A DNA stretch of 64,000 nt from Apoderus coryli (taxonomy: Eukaryota > Arthropoda > Insecta > Coleoptera > Attelabidae). Below the pieces are notes generated by a model, which saw nothing but the letters and a program-made list of their open reading frames with translations, was not told where the DNA came from and ran no database searches. This document shows, piece by piece, positions 1 to 10,233 of this stretch (position 1 is its first letter; each line of letters begins with the position of its first letter). The stretch lies in assembly GCA_911728435.2 (NCBI GenBank), contig OU452205.1, positions 18,594,080 through 18,658,079 on the forward strand, written 5' to 3'. Made by a program: the position numbers and the translations under genes.

Positions 1-678
1 CGCCTATGGTACATTAATTTTTGTCGTGTATTTTTAACACCAATTCATCTAGTTAAATATAAAATTTTTTACATTTTAATTTTTTTTTATTTTACCCCTT
101 TTTCTACTATTTACGAACGCCTATGTTAATAAAAATTTTATGCTGCATTTTTTAGGTTATCTTACATCAAAGCTATATATAATTAGCCAATTTTTCTGGT
201 ATATTTGAGAAACATTTTTTTTTTCGTTTTTGACCCTTTTTTTAGACTATTTTCGAACACCTGTGTGAACCAATTCTTTTATGTAACATTTGGTAGGTTA
301 TATTCTATTACAACTATGAAAAATTATTCCATATTTCGAATAAGTTTAGGAAATATATATTTTTTATGTTTTGACCCCTTTTCCACTATTTACGAACGCC
401 TATGAAAGTAAGTTATTTATGACACATTTTATAGGTTATATTCTATCAAAGCTATAAATAACTAGTCAATATTTCTGCTATGTTTAAGAAATACGTTTTT
501 TTAAAATATTTTTTACCCCATTTTACACTATTTTTGAACGCCAATGTGGTCTATTATTTTATGTTAAATATTTTAGGTTATATTCAATTAAATCCGTAAA
601 AAATTATGCAGTATTTCGGATAAGTTTAAGAACTATGAATTTTTTTAATTTTTGAACCCTCTTTTAAACCCCTTGCCT
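1..678. repeat. AT-rich tandem repeat, ~140-bp period
   Basis: A motif like CTATTTACGAACGCCTATG recurs near 118, 258, 397 and 539, so the period is 139-142 bp, with a partial unit at the window start and a decayed one near 676. Each unit carries a T-rich stretch with TTGACCCCTTTT before the motif and TTTTAGGTTATATTC after it. Units have diverged substantially. No coding potential is seen. Confidence 0.75.
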
Positions 679-790
679 ATGCTCAATGTTTCCCAAAATC
701 TAATCAGCTCCTTGCCATGTCCAATAGTATTTTTGTACCAAATTCTGTTAAAATCTGTTAAGCGGTTTTTGCGTTTTCGTGCATACAGAT

Positions 791-815
791 AGACAGACAG
801 ACAGACAGACAGACA
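791..815. repeat. (AGAC)n microsatellite
   Basis: About six AGAC units follow TTTTCGTGCATACAGAT. A related TCTGTCTGTCTGTGTGTG tract starts the composite repeat near 2.4 kb, so this short array may be the edge of a dispersed element. Confidence 0.9.
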
Positions 816-925
816 TTTTTTTAAAACTACTTATTTATGTATAAAATGACCAAAAACAAGTATTTCCGGTGAAATTAAAAAAAAATTTTTTTTTCATGAA
901 ACTAATAGTCTCCATATATACATAT

Positions 926-1015
926 ATGATATGGAGAGCTAACTAGATCAGTTTCGTTACCCAAGTCATATATATTAGATTATATTATATCTTGCCGGGG
1001 AAGTTCTGTGGTGAC
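926..1015 (+). repeat. Tail fragment of tRNA-like composite repeat
   Basis: The stretch beginning TTTCGTTACCCAAGTCATAT, followed by a TATA-rich run and a TTCTGTGGTGACA segment, matches the 3' part of the composite repeat at 2.4-3.0 kb and 56.7-56.9 kb. The tRNA-like part is missing here. Confidence 0.6.
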
Positions 1016-1288
1016 AAAAATAGTTTTCTGGTATGAAAAATAATTTTTTAGCGGACAAAATGACTGGTTTTACCGACACAGGGGATTTTGTTTAATTTAG
1101 CAGGGCCTCAGTCTAATTCAGTAGAACCAGACCGAGGCATGGGTCGACAGATACTGACGAATTCGTTTCGCTCTTATTATGAGCTCGTCAGAGTACCATA
1201 GTCGTTGCTCATCTACAATATCGGCATGCACTTAATCACAATGAGATATACAACACTAGATATATGTAAACTAGTACCATCTACATAG

Positions 1289-1838
1289 TGTATATTGAGC
1301 CCTCTAGATGCAAAACTCGGTAAATGCAAAAATGGTGAAAATCGAGTTAAATACCCATATGTGCAAAACTCGATTTTTGCTCTTTGGCCAATGACAGGCT
1401 CTCAATTCCTCACGTGACTCCCGGTGTTTTCTGTTTAGATGTTTTTATTACGATTTACCAGACTGTTATTATTAGCGCAATATTTATTATTATTACTGTT
1501 TCGTAAACATTTATTTCTTTTTTATATTTTTTCTTAATAAATTTTTTTTCCAATAACCAGCGAAATATATTTTCTTTGACAAAAGGTTGCAAAACTAGGT
1601 TTTTGCTATCGTTAGGGTGCAAAACTTGGTGAATGCAATTTATTACTTGAATTTTCCGAGATTTGTTACTGTATCGAGGTTTTGGTTTATTATGAATTCA
1701 ATCATGACCACTATTGCCACCTAATATCAAAATATGAAAATGTTTTAACAAGAAATAACAAGAAAAACAGTTTTTTGTTAATTCCCAAAATTGGGATGTT
1801 TGCATTTATCGAGTTTTGCATCTAGAGGGCTCAATGTA
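1289..1838. mobile_element. Non-coding foldback (MITE-like) element with ~40-bp TIRs
   Basis: The left end, TGTATATTGAGCCCTCTAGA and onward, is repeated in reverse complement at the right end over about 42 bp with two mismatches. A core motif GCAAAACTCG (in variant forms) recurs inside near 1361, 1588 and 1618, so the interior is built from copies of the terminal motif. No ORF is supported. The exact ends and target duplication are not clear, and no superfamily can be assigned. Confidence 0.75.
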
Positions 1839-2394
1839 CATATAGTAGAAACACAAAATGACTGGTTTTGTCCGCTACGCCACAAAATTATTTTTCATTT
1901 ATATTTACGGACACAAATTCAAGTTTTCTTGTATGTTACATTTTCTTTGATTGTAAAACAGTCAAATTTAGTTTATACGAGGTGTTTCAAAAATTTGTGC
2001 CAATATTTCTTGAATTAATAGTGCGCATCCAAAATAGTGTAGTGTACTGAAAAATCATTTATTTTCCTCCAAACTATAAAGGAACTAAGTAAATGAAATT
2101 GAACACAATGGCGTAGTTTCTATTGGGCAATTTTGATAATTCGTTGGAATATTCATATTTCATTCCGATGTGGAATATACGATTACGGACTGGCTGAAAT
2201 GGTTTTTATAGCTTAGTTTTTGAGTATATTTATTTCTAATAAATATATCAAATATGTAAAAGCCTAATTTCTATTCTAGTTAAAATCGTTTAAAGGTAAC
2301 GGTTATCCAATAATTTGCAACTGAATTACATCTTTTTCAAGCTTTGGAAATCACTTGTGCAAAATGCCTCCGAAAGTCACTGAAATGTTTTGTT

Positions 2395-3020
2395 AAGATT
2401 TTGTGAAACGATTAAGACCATTTTCAGATGGAAGTCTGTCTGTCTGTGTGTGTGTCTGTATGTATTCTTCCACGAGAGCGCGTAAACGGTTTAACCAATT
2501 CGGCTATATGTTGGTGTATGAGTTTGGAAGAATTCTAGGGTGAACCCATTAGTGTTTTGTTGAAATCGCTTTAGCCCTATGATAGGGGTGGCCACATCCG
2601 CCAAATTTTCAAATAACAGTAGGGGTGGTGTGATACATCATTTTAAAGCATTTTTATCTGCTTTAAAGAGATAGATCACTCTTGATATTTGCTCCCAAAA
2701 TTCTCGAGAAAATTGCGTTTCAATTTTCACCAGTTGGATAGTTATTACAATTAAAATATAACATTTTCAAAGGGGTACTGTGCCGTCAATGATAGAGCGG
2801 TCGTTTCGCATGCGGAAGGTAATGGGTTCGAATCCCAGCTCAGGCAATACTTTTTTTCTTCTAATTTTTGATTAAAGTAGTTAGTTTGTTACGTTAGTAA
2901 CAATACAAATTATAATAATAATAATTATGAAAATTTTGTTTCGTTACGCAGGTCATATATTTTTGATTATATTATAACTTTTCTGGAAAATTTTGGGGTG
3001 ACACAACCGCTTTTTTTAAA
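2395..3020 (+). mobile_element. Composite dispersed repeat with internal tRNA-Ala-like module
   Basis: The order is: a TCTGTCTG/TGTGTG tract; a block with CGCGTAAACGGTTTAACCAA; a block with TGAAATCGCTTTAGCC; a block with CTCGAGAAAATT; a tRNA-like stretch; then a tail starting TTCTAATTTTTGATTAAAG and ending in a TATA-rich run. A second long copy lies at 52.7-53.1 kb and tail copies lie near 0.9, 56.8 and 58.1 kb. This resembles a SINE, except that the tRNA-like part sits in the middle rather than at the 5' end. Confidence 0.65.
2780..2848 (+). other. tRNA-Ala-like pseudo-tRNA inside repeat
   Basis: ATAGAGCGG resembles the box A region, TTTCGCATG sits where an anticodon loop would be (CGC, Ala-like), and GGGTTCGAATCCC is a full B box. 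The acceptor stem does not close cleanly. It is repeat-embedded, so I treat it as a tRNA-derived module, not a functional tRNA gene. The copy near 53.03 kb has GGTAGAGCG and CTTTGCAT, again Ala-like. Confidence 0.65.
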
Positions 3021-3838
3021 GGATCGTAGATGTTACTTTATTGTTACTGGTAAAAAATGACAAATATCACGTTGTATGCTGAACAAACTGATATGACTTT
3101 TAACATTTTTAACATTGGGTTTGTGGTTTGGAAGTTCGAGTGCAGCTGTCAGATGATATGTAAAAAAAAGTATCTTATAAGTAAGTGTTATCTTTTAAAT
3201 ACATGCCACTCTGTAGATGAGATTTTTTCTTTATATCTTATATATCTTTTTTTATATATTATTTTCGGAGCATTGTATCAAATTGAGGTTGATTAAAAAT
3301 TGACATCAATTTATTACCCAGAATTTCCTTGTTTTCCATTGATACAAGGTACAATTCAGAAATAGTAATAGATAAACGGATCCCTAAGTCCTTGTTAAAA
3401 ACTCACACTGGTCTCCTTGTGTATATTTCACGGTTAAACGAAATCCATACGCTCGCTATGGTGAAGTTCAATTAGAAAAAAGGCATTCAGGTTCCCATAA
3501 AAGTGTAGTGATACAAACTATTTTTTATATACGAACTTAATTTGCACGTTGAATGAAAATATGCGAATTTTTATTAATCAATGTAAATACGTATGAATGT
3601 ATTGCAATTCACTCATCTTAAAGACCTTCATTCTAAGCCTCATTATATTATTTAACTACATTAAATGAAAAAAAAAATAGTTGTAATAAATTTCATGTCC
3701 GTACTCTGGAAGCTTATTAAACTTTAGAGTTGCTTTTATCTATAGGATAATGGAATAGAGCAAGCATTAAGAAGCCAGAAAAGGATGAGAGCTAGCTGCA
3801 AAAAAATGTAATTTAATAGTTTGGCGTATGGACCTTAC
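3021..3838. other. AT-rich stretch without recognised genes
   Basis: Only short accidental reading frames are present. I see no repeat match elsewhere in the window and no RNA gene. Confidence 0.5.
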
Positions 3839-3943
3839 CGTATCTTTTTTACGATGATCTCTCAAGCTGAGTCGTTGCTTCCAATCTCGTTTTGGTGTGG
3901 AGTCCGAGCTAAATGACCTTAACATTGGCGTCGACTGCATTCT
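3839..3943 (-). CDS. Candidate internal exon of an unknown host gene
   Basis: On the minus strand a TTTTTATTACAG acceptor is followed by 105 nt open in one frame (35 codons) and then a GTAAGG donor, giving a phase 0-0 exon. The encoded stretch is basic and serine-rich (it contains SFSSDSTPKRDWKQR) and matches no transposon protein I know. It is locally more GC-rich than its surroundings. No partner exons were found in the window, so the gene would need long introns or lie mostly outside. It could be a chance arrangement of splice motifs in an old transposon. The protein is not recognised and no function is claimed. Confidence 0.42.
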
Positions 3944-4539
3944 CTGTAATAAAAATAATATTACGTAAATACGGTTTCTTAATTTTTTTAATTCAGCAAA
4001 ATAATACACAGGCAAAAATTGACGGAATTGAGCAAAATGTATTTTTAGTATTCGAGAAATTACTATTACGATTAAAAAATGATTTGAGGTGCAGACAAAT
4101 CAATTGCCTTCATAAAGACTAAGACACTGTGAACTGATGGTTGCTTTTAACGATACACTACTGAATTTATTGTAAAACGTTGTTTCTGCTTATTGGCAAA
4201 ACACCCCACACCACTGAGGAAGGTACCTAAAGTGATTCTTATTTATGCAAGATTTATTATTTACGAGTATGGAAAAAGCAGTAGTGGGAGAACTTATGGA
4301 GCAAGAGGGGACGATGTGCTGCTGGGATGTAGTGCCTACAGGATGATAATTCGTTTTATGAAGTCTTTCTAAAACCTTAAAGGAGAAATTCATAGCATGA
4401 CTAAGTGGAGTTTGGAGAATGGAAAAGTTACTTTCTGATCTGAACTTTGTATGTCCAGTAAATATTAGCGCATATATGATACAACTGCATTTACCATGAT
4501 AAAAACTGTAGTCACCTACCTAGGGAATGCTAATTTGAA

Positions 4540-4543
<4 letters not shown>
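3944..4543. other. Unannotated AT-rich stretch
   Basis: Contains a few short reading frames on both strands without recognisable domains. A GC-richer patch around 4,285-4,345 has no recognised similarity. Confidence 0.45.

Positions 4544-4575
<32 letters not shown>
4544..4575. repeat. (AT)n microsatellite
   Basis: About 15 AT units lie directly beside the end of the Penelope element. A second short AT run borders the element's other end near 6,995. Confidence 0.9.
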
Positions 4576-4576
<1 letters not shown>

Positions 4577-4578
<2 letters not shown>

Positions 4579-6991
4579 TTGAACAATTTTTCGGCAAGTG
4601 TTATAATTAAATCTTGAACAATGTTTTTGGGGAGTCTGCCTTGGTTGTGTGTAAATAAAACTCTTATTTACCTGCCAAGCTTTCGAAATTTATTTAATTT
4701 CTTCCTCAGGGCTATGGAAAGTATAAAAGCACAATTAAAATCTACTTAAAATAAACATAAAATAAATATTGTAAAATTTTTACCTTGCAAAATGAGTTAA
4801 GAAGTTTGTAAATCTGGTAAATTTTTCTTGTTGAACATAATGTGTATAGGTAAAAATTACATCACAAAAAACAAAACGAATAAGTTGGAAATAAAAATAT
4901 ATCTACATCCACATTTATTTGTTTTACAAACAGAACGATCACAATATTTTAAAACTAAAGCACGAAAACCCAATACATCTATTAGTTTGCTATAATTGCA
5001 TTTTTTTTTCCCTTTTTTATTGAATATTGAAATTTTATACAAATATTAGTGTCTATTGTTCTTTGTGGTCAAGCATTACCATTAACGTGTCTACATTTTT
5101 TGAAGAAGGGGTTAATCTGCTTACTTTTTTTTTTTTTTCCTTTTTTATATTTTTTTTTATATTTGTTTGGGGCTAATGCGGCAACACACAATCCACGCCT
5201 CTGAGAGTGGATATTTTCAATGCCACTTTTGAAAAAACCACATATCTGAATCATAGCAGGTTTAATAATATGGAAAAGACATTAAGAAACACTTTTTTTT
5301 TTTTTCCTTTTTGTTTCAGTAGTGGTTGTTCGGAATAGAAGCTGTCACTAATTCTATTCCCAACCTCCACGGTGACGGTAAACCTTTGTTGCTGATGTTT
5401 AATATTTTATTACTTTTTTTTTTTTTTTATTTATTTGTTGTGAAGAGTTCCATCCCGGGGAGAAAACCAAGAATCAAAATTGAAAGCTGCCACATCTCCC
5501 AACTCAATCCCCAACGGAACCCCCAAAGCGAAACCCCACAAACAGTTATGCGCCGCACTCTCCACCACTTTACTGTGAATTTTATAGGATACCCGACTGT
5601 GCGTTCAAAAGATTGGAATATATGATGTTTATGTCCTGAATGTCCTTTCTTTTATTTATTGTTTTTTCCGCCAAGTTGGTTTCTACCATTTTCAGGAACA
5701 ATCTTTTCCGCAAGTTTCTCTCAGTGAAAACTACCTTAGTGTCATCATATTTTGGTGAATGTCCAGTGTCTAAAACATGCTCAGCCAAAGCGCAAGAACG
5801 TTTGTGAAGCCTACAGTCACTTTTGTGTGATGTAATTCTGTCCTTTAGGACTCTTGATGTTTGACCTATGTACATTTTATCACAGCCAGAGCAGGGGATT
5901 GCGTACACAATGTCGGATGATTTCATTGGCGGATCTTTATCTTTAGTTTTCGAAAATAGATTGCCAACTGTTTTAATGCGTTTGTGGGAGATTCTTATTG
6001 ACGGTTCATTTTTTAGAATTTTGATGATTTTTTGTGTGACACCATCAATTGACGGCAAAGAGTAATATTTGAAGTTATTTACTGGACAATTGGCATTTGC
6101 ATTGTCCTGGTTTGTGACTGGACACTGTGCCCTGGAGGTGTTGAAAATTAATTTATTTAACAATTGTTTGGGATAGGAATTCTGTAGTAAGATATTGAAA
6201 AGTTTTTTTTTGTTAGATTGTACGAGGCTAGAATGACAAATCCTCTCAATTCTGGTTTTAAGGCCAAGCACCAAGTTGATTTTTGTTTTTTCTGTGTGAT
6301 GTGACATGTAGTGTAAATACCTTCCAGAATTCGTGGGTTTTAGATACCAGTCCAAGATGATTTTGTTTTCATTTGTTCTGAGTAGTTTGGTGTCTAAAAA
6401 AGGGACTGAGAGATTTTTTTCCTCTTCTATAGTGAATTTGATGTCTTCATTATAATTATTAAAAATTGTCAGTATTTCAGTTATTCCGTTATGAGGAACA
6501 GAACAAATGATGTCGTCCACGTATTTTTTCAAAAAAGGCATCTGAAAGGATAGCTTGGGAATGCATACATCTAGCAAATCATCCATGACAATTTGTGCAA
6601 TAATCGGTGAAATTGTCGCTCCCATGGGTGTACCGAAAATTTGTTTATAGAATTTATTGTCGACCTTGAAATATGTGTTGTTAAATATGAAGTTTATTAT
6701 CTCGAGAAATTTTTCTCTGGGTATGTTAGTGTGTTCTGAAATAGACGACCACCTCTTGTTTATGCTGTTTACCGCCAATTCCTGGGGAATGTTGCTATAT
6801 AGCGACACCACATCTAAACTAATAAGAACATAATTATGAGGCAGTTGTGTGTTGTTGATGATGTTGGAAAAGTCAAATGAATCGTGAATGTAATAGTTGT
6901 TGTTCTTTGAGTAAGAAGTTGTGAGTATGTCCGTTACTAATGTGGCCAATTTACTAGTGGGTGCATTTATAGAGGATATTATTGGTCTTAG
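4577..6991 (-). mobile_element. 5'-truncated Penelope-like retroelement (family 1)
   Basis: The element runs leftward. Its coding part ends at 5582 and is followed by a ~1-kb tail with long T tracts on the plus strand. The tail holds a pLTR-like motif: read on the minus strand, CCTGAGGAAGAAATT then TTTCGAAAGC, typical of Penelope ends. The upstream end is cut inside the reverse transcriptase, and AT runs flank both ends. Family 1 differs clearly in protein sequence from the Penelope copies at 7-13 kb. Confidence 0.8.
5582..6991 (-). CDS. Penelope RT with GIY-YIG endonuclease, N-terminally truncated
   Basis: About 469 codons are open without a stop. The first visible residues, RPIISSINAPT, are the start of the Penelope RT core. 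They are followed by SLDVVSLYSNIP (motif A), GTPMGATISP, the catalytic KYVDDI and PFLDT. A GIY-YIG nuclease follows: VYAIPCSGC, MYIGQTSR, KDRITSHKSD and AEHVLDTGH. In known Penelope elements the RT makes cDNA at a nick that the GIY-YIG domain is thought to produce. The N-terminal region is missing and there is no plausible ATG at the front, so this copy is unlikely to be autonomous even though its frame is preserved. Retention of a long frame suggests a fairly recent insertion. Confidence 0.9.
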   Translation of the reverse strand, partial: LRPIISSINAPTSKLATLVTDILTTSYSKNNNYYIHDSFDFSNIINNTQLPHNYVLISLDVVSLYSNIPQELAVNSINKRWSSISEHTNIPREKFLEIINFIFNNTYFKVDNKFYKQIFGTPMGATISPIIAQIVMDDLLDVCIPKLSFQMPFLKKYVDDIICSVPHNGITEILTIFNNYNEDIKFTIEEEKNLSVPFLDTKLLRTNENKIILDWYLKPTNSGRYLHYMSHHTEKTKINLVLGLKTRIERICHSSLVQSNKKKLFNILLQNSYPKQLLNKLIFNTSRAQCPVTNQDNANANCPVNNFKYYSLPSIDGVTQKIIKILKNEPSIRISHKRIKTVGNLFSKTKDKDPPMKSSDIVYAIPCSGCDKMYIGQTSRVLKDRITSHKSDCRLHKRSCALAEHVLDTGHSPKYDDTKVVFTERNLRKRLFLKMVETNLAEKTINKRKDIQDINIIYSNLLNAQSGIL

Positions 6992-7327
6992 ATATATATA
7001 TATATTTAGTTTTTTATTTTATGTTCTTTGATCAGTCTTGTATATAGTTTATTTTTTTAAATTTTCTTGATTTTTGGTCATAGGTAGAAATAGTCAAATT
7101 TAATTTGTTCAATTTATTAACGTTTCGACCATAGTTTGGTCTTTCTCAAAATACTCTAAAAATTTTAAAAAAAAATTGATTGTTAACATAATCAGTAATT
7201 TTTATTATAACATTTGGAACTGACCTGGTATACGTGAATAATCAAATAGCATCATGGCCCAAACCATCCTTAAAGTCACACTCTCACACAAAATTACAAC
7301 AGTTTTGTATTCGTCATATTTTTAAAA

Positions 7328-8622
7328 TAGTATATTAAGTATTGAGCACAGTAAGTGTAGTTTACCGATCGACGACAATGTTTGGCGACTGAGCGAAGCG
7401 AAGTCGCCAAAATTGGAGGAGATCGGTAAACTACTTACTGTTTGAGATGCTTATACTATTTTTTGTACGATAGAAATAGCTGAAATTGCAATTTTAATAT
7501 TTTTAATAATTATTATTTTCAATGAAATACACATTCAGGTTAGCTGAATACCCTCTACAAAGTTGCAGTTGAACGTTGTCATGGAACTAATTGTTATTGT
7601 TATGATTATTATCGTATTTTTTATGGCATGTATTTGTCAAAACTTATTTTTTGTACGACCGACCTTTTTTGATTGTTTACCGTGTCTGTCTTTATGACAG
7701 TAACTGACATTTACTGGCTGACAACCCAAACACGACGGTAAGTAATTCACTTACCGTTCAGAGAACGGTAAGTAAATTCACGACGGTATATCATTGCGCA
7801 TTTATGCTGACGTCATTATTTTGATTTTTAAATTGTATATTAAACGGCATTAGGTATGAACTTTTATAAGCATTTTCATACCGTTCTCTGGAATTATAGC
7901 GGCTATTCCAACATTCCATGCTTCATCAAGAGATTCACATTCAAAGTCACTCATTTTCAATAATAATACTTATTTAAATAAGTTTTGACAAATACATGAC
8001 ATAAAAATACGATAACAATCATAACAATAACAATTAGTTCCATGACAACGTTCAACTGCAACTTTGTACAGGGTATTCAGCTAACCTGAATTTGTATTTA
8101 ATTGAAAATATTAATTATTAAAAATAATAAAATTGCTATTTCAGCTATTTCGATCGTACAAAAAATAGTATAAGCATCTCAAACAGTAAGTAGTTTACCG
8201 ATCTCCTCCAATTTTGGCGACTTCGCTTCGCTCAGTCGCCAAACATTGTCGTCGATCGGTAAACTACACTTACTGTTCTCAATACTTAATATACTATAAA
8301 TAAGTATTATTATTGAAAATGAGTGACTTTGAATGTGAATCTCTTGATGAAGCATGGAATGTTGGAATAGCCGCTATAATTCCAGAGAACGGTATGAAAA
8401 TGCTTATAAAGTTCATACCTAATGCCGTTTAATATACAATTTAAAAATCAAAATAATGACGTCAGCATAAATGCGCAATGATGTACCGTCGTGAATTTAC
8501 TTACCGTTCTCTGAACGGTAAGTGAATTACTTACCGTCGTGTTTGGGTTGTCAGCCAGTAAATGTCACTTACTGTCATAAAGACAAACACGGTAATCAAT
8601 AAAAAAAGGTCGGTCGTACAAA
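7328..8622. mobile_element. ~650-bp element with an inverted copy of itself inserted
   Basis: Call the left part A (7328-7647) and the next part B (7648 to about 7975). The rest is reverse-complement A (to 8297), then reverse-complement B (8298-8622). The simplest reading is an element of about 650 bp in minus orientation, split by a plus-orientation copy of the same element at 7648-8297. Both copies share the same end motifs (TAGTATATTAAGTATTGAG at one end, TTTTTGTACGACCGACC at the other). The A part includes its own long hairpin (GTAGTTTACCGATCG...GATCGGTAAACTAC with GGCGACT...AGTCGCC inside). No clear TIRs or long target duplication are seen. Confidence 0.75.
8319..8432 (+). CDS. 37-codon ORF resembling a Crypton N-terminus
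   Basis: The short ORF begins MSDFECESLDEAWN and contains AAIIPENG. This can be aligned with the start of the Crypton-like pseudogene at 15.1 kb (EAANNATLDL, then PEKSK), and the MS-x-F-x-C-x-SL start matches a third short ORF at 57,160. It then stops. I read it as the leftover first exon or N-terminus of a tyrosine recombinase in a non-autonomous element. The inverted copy of this ORF (minus strand, near 7.84-7.95 kb) has a one-base indel. Confidence 0.45.
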   Translation: MSDFECESLDEAWNVGIAAIIPENGMKMLIKFIPNAV

Positions 8623-9818
8623 AACAACTATTATTTACTATTTATATTATTTTTTAAAAACATGTAGATATTTAGACCGGGCACAACACATTCCTTCACA
8701 GGACAGACATATAGATTTTGCTTAAATTGTTTAAATCTTTTCTATCATTTTTATGGATGTATATCATTTCTATCATTTTTATGGATGTATATCATTTCAA
8801 GGTACCTACTCTCTTTTTTCCGATTTTTTTCTGTTGCCAAAATTTTTGCATTTTTGTAATCGAATTTATGATTTTCTGAAATTTCATGGTTGGTAAGGTT
8901 GGTTATATTTTTTTTTGTCATATTGATGGCTTTTTATTCGATTTTCCAGGTACTGAGATGATTGTCCATTATTACAATCTTTACAGGGGATTTCGTAAAT
9001 TACGTGACTTTTTTTATTTATTGGTGTTCTTGTTTTTAATGTTGAGAAATATTTTGTTAACAAATTGTTCCCCTTGTGACAGACGGTAATATGTTTTTTC
9101 TCGAAAAAAATTTGATATCTGGTGGGACAATCCATCCACGAACGGCAGAGGGAGGTACCTAATAGAATTTTTGTTTTTATATATATATTCTTCAATTTTT
9201 ACTCAGATGCAAAACAGAAGAACTGGTTCCAACATTTTTGAGATTTAAGCTGTCGCACATAAAGTTTTCTAATGTTAGCCTACAGCATCAATATGAAAAT
9301 AGTATTTTACCTGCTTTTATTTTTAAATTGTTAAATTTATCAATCACCGAATCCACCACTTTGAATAAAAAATTACAAAATGAACTAATAGATATTAAAG
9401 ATAACGCACAAAATAGAATCCCAGTTCTTCTGTTTTGCATCTGAGTAAAAATCGAAGAATATTTTTACTCAGATGCAAAACAGAAGAACTGGTGTCAACA
9501 TTTTTGAGATTTAAGCTGTCGCACATAAAGTTTTCTAATGTTAGCCTGCAGCGTGAATATGAAAATAGTATTTTACCTGCTCTCATCCCCCTTCACAAAA
9601 AAGATCAATTCTAATTGGATTAGCAGACAGGGCGATACGATTGTCAGATCCGGAATTTAGGCCCTTCGCAATTCAAAAAGCCAAACATGCCCTAATAAAA
9701 AACAACTATCCACTCAGTTTAATTCATAAAATTTTCAAAAAACGAATACAGACGTCATACAATAATTCATTAAATATCAACAATAAAAACAAAAATTCTA
9801 TTAGGTACCTCCCTCTGC

Positions 9819-10135
9819 CGTTCGTGGATGAGTTGTCCCACCAGCTATCAAATTTTTTCAAGAAAAAACATAATATTACCGTCTGTCTTTGTTAACAAAA
9901 TATTTCTCAACATTAAAAACAAGAACACCAATAAATAAAAAAAGTCACGTAATTTACGAAATCCCCTGCCGTTCGTGGATGGGTTGTCCCACCAGATATC
10001 AAATTTTTTTCGAGAAAAAACTTAATATTACCGTCTGTCACAAGGGGAACAATTTGTTAACAAAATATTTCTCAACATTAAAAACAAGAACACCAATAAA
10101 TAAAAAAAGTCACGTAATTTACGAAATCCCCTGTA
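9819..10135 (+). repeat. Tandem duplication inside Penelope coding remnant
   Basis: The segment starting CTGCCGTTCGTGGATGAG and ending at AAATCCCCTG is present twice in a row with small differences (GGATGAGTTGTCC against GGATGGGTTGTCC; the first unit lacks CACAAGGGGAACAA). The second unit runs on into the rest of the nuclease. Confidence 0.8.
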
Positions 10136-10233
10136 AAGATTGTAATAATGTACACATTGGACAAACATCTCAGTACCTGGAAAATCGAATAAAAAGCCAT
10201 CAATATGACAAAAAAAATAAAACTGCCCTTACC

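Larger units (their letters stand above)
7012..9196 (-). mobile_element. Penelope-like element family 2, left inverted copy, interrupted
   Basis: The segments 7012-7327 and 8623-9196 are the reverse complement of the segment ending at 13,005. They include a GTTTCGACCATAGTTTGGTC-type pLTR motif. The coding remnant (8884-9195) carries the start of a GIY-YIG domain (HVIYEIPCKDC, YLENRIKSHQYDKK) and then goes out of frame. The copy is split at 7327/8623 by another element. Because it lacks the LINE that sits in the right copy, it is an empty-site reference for that LINE. Confidence 0.8.
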
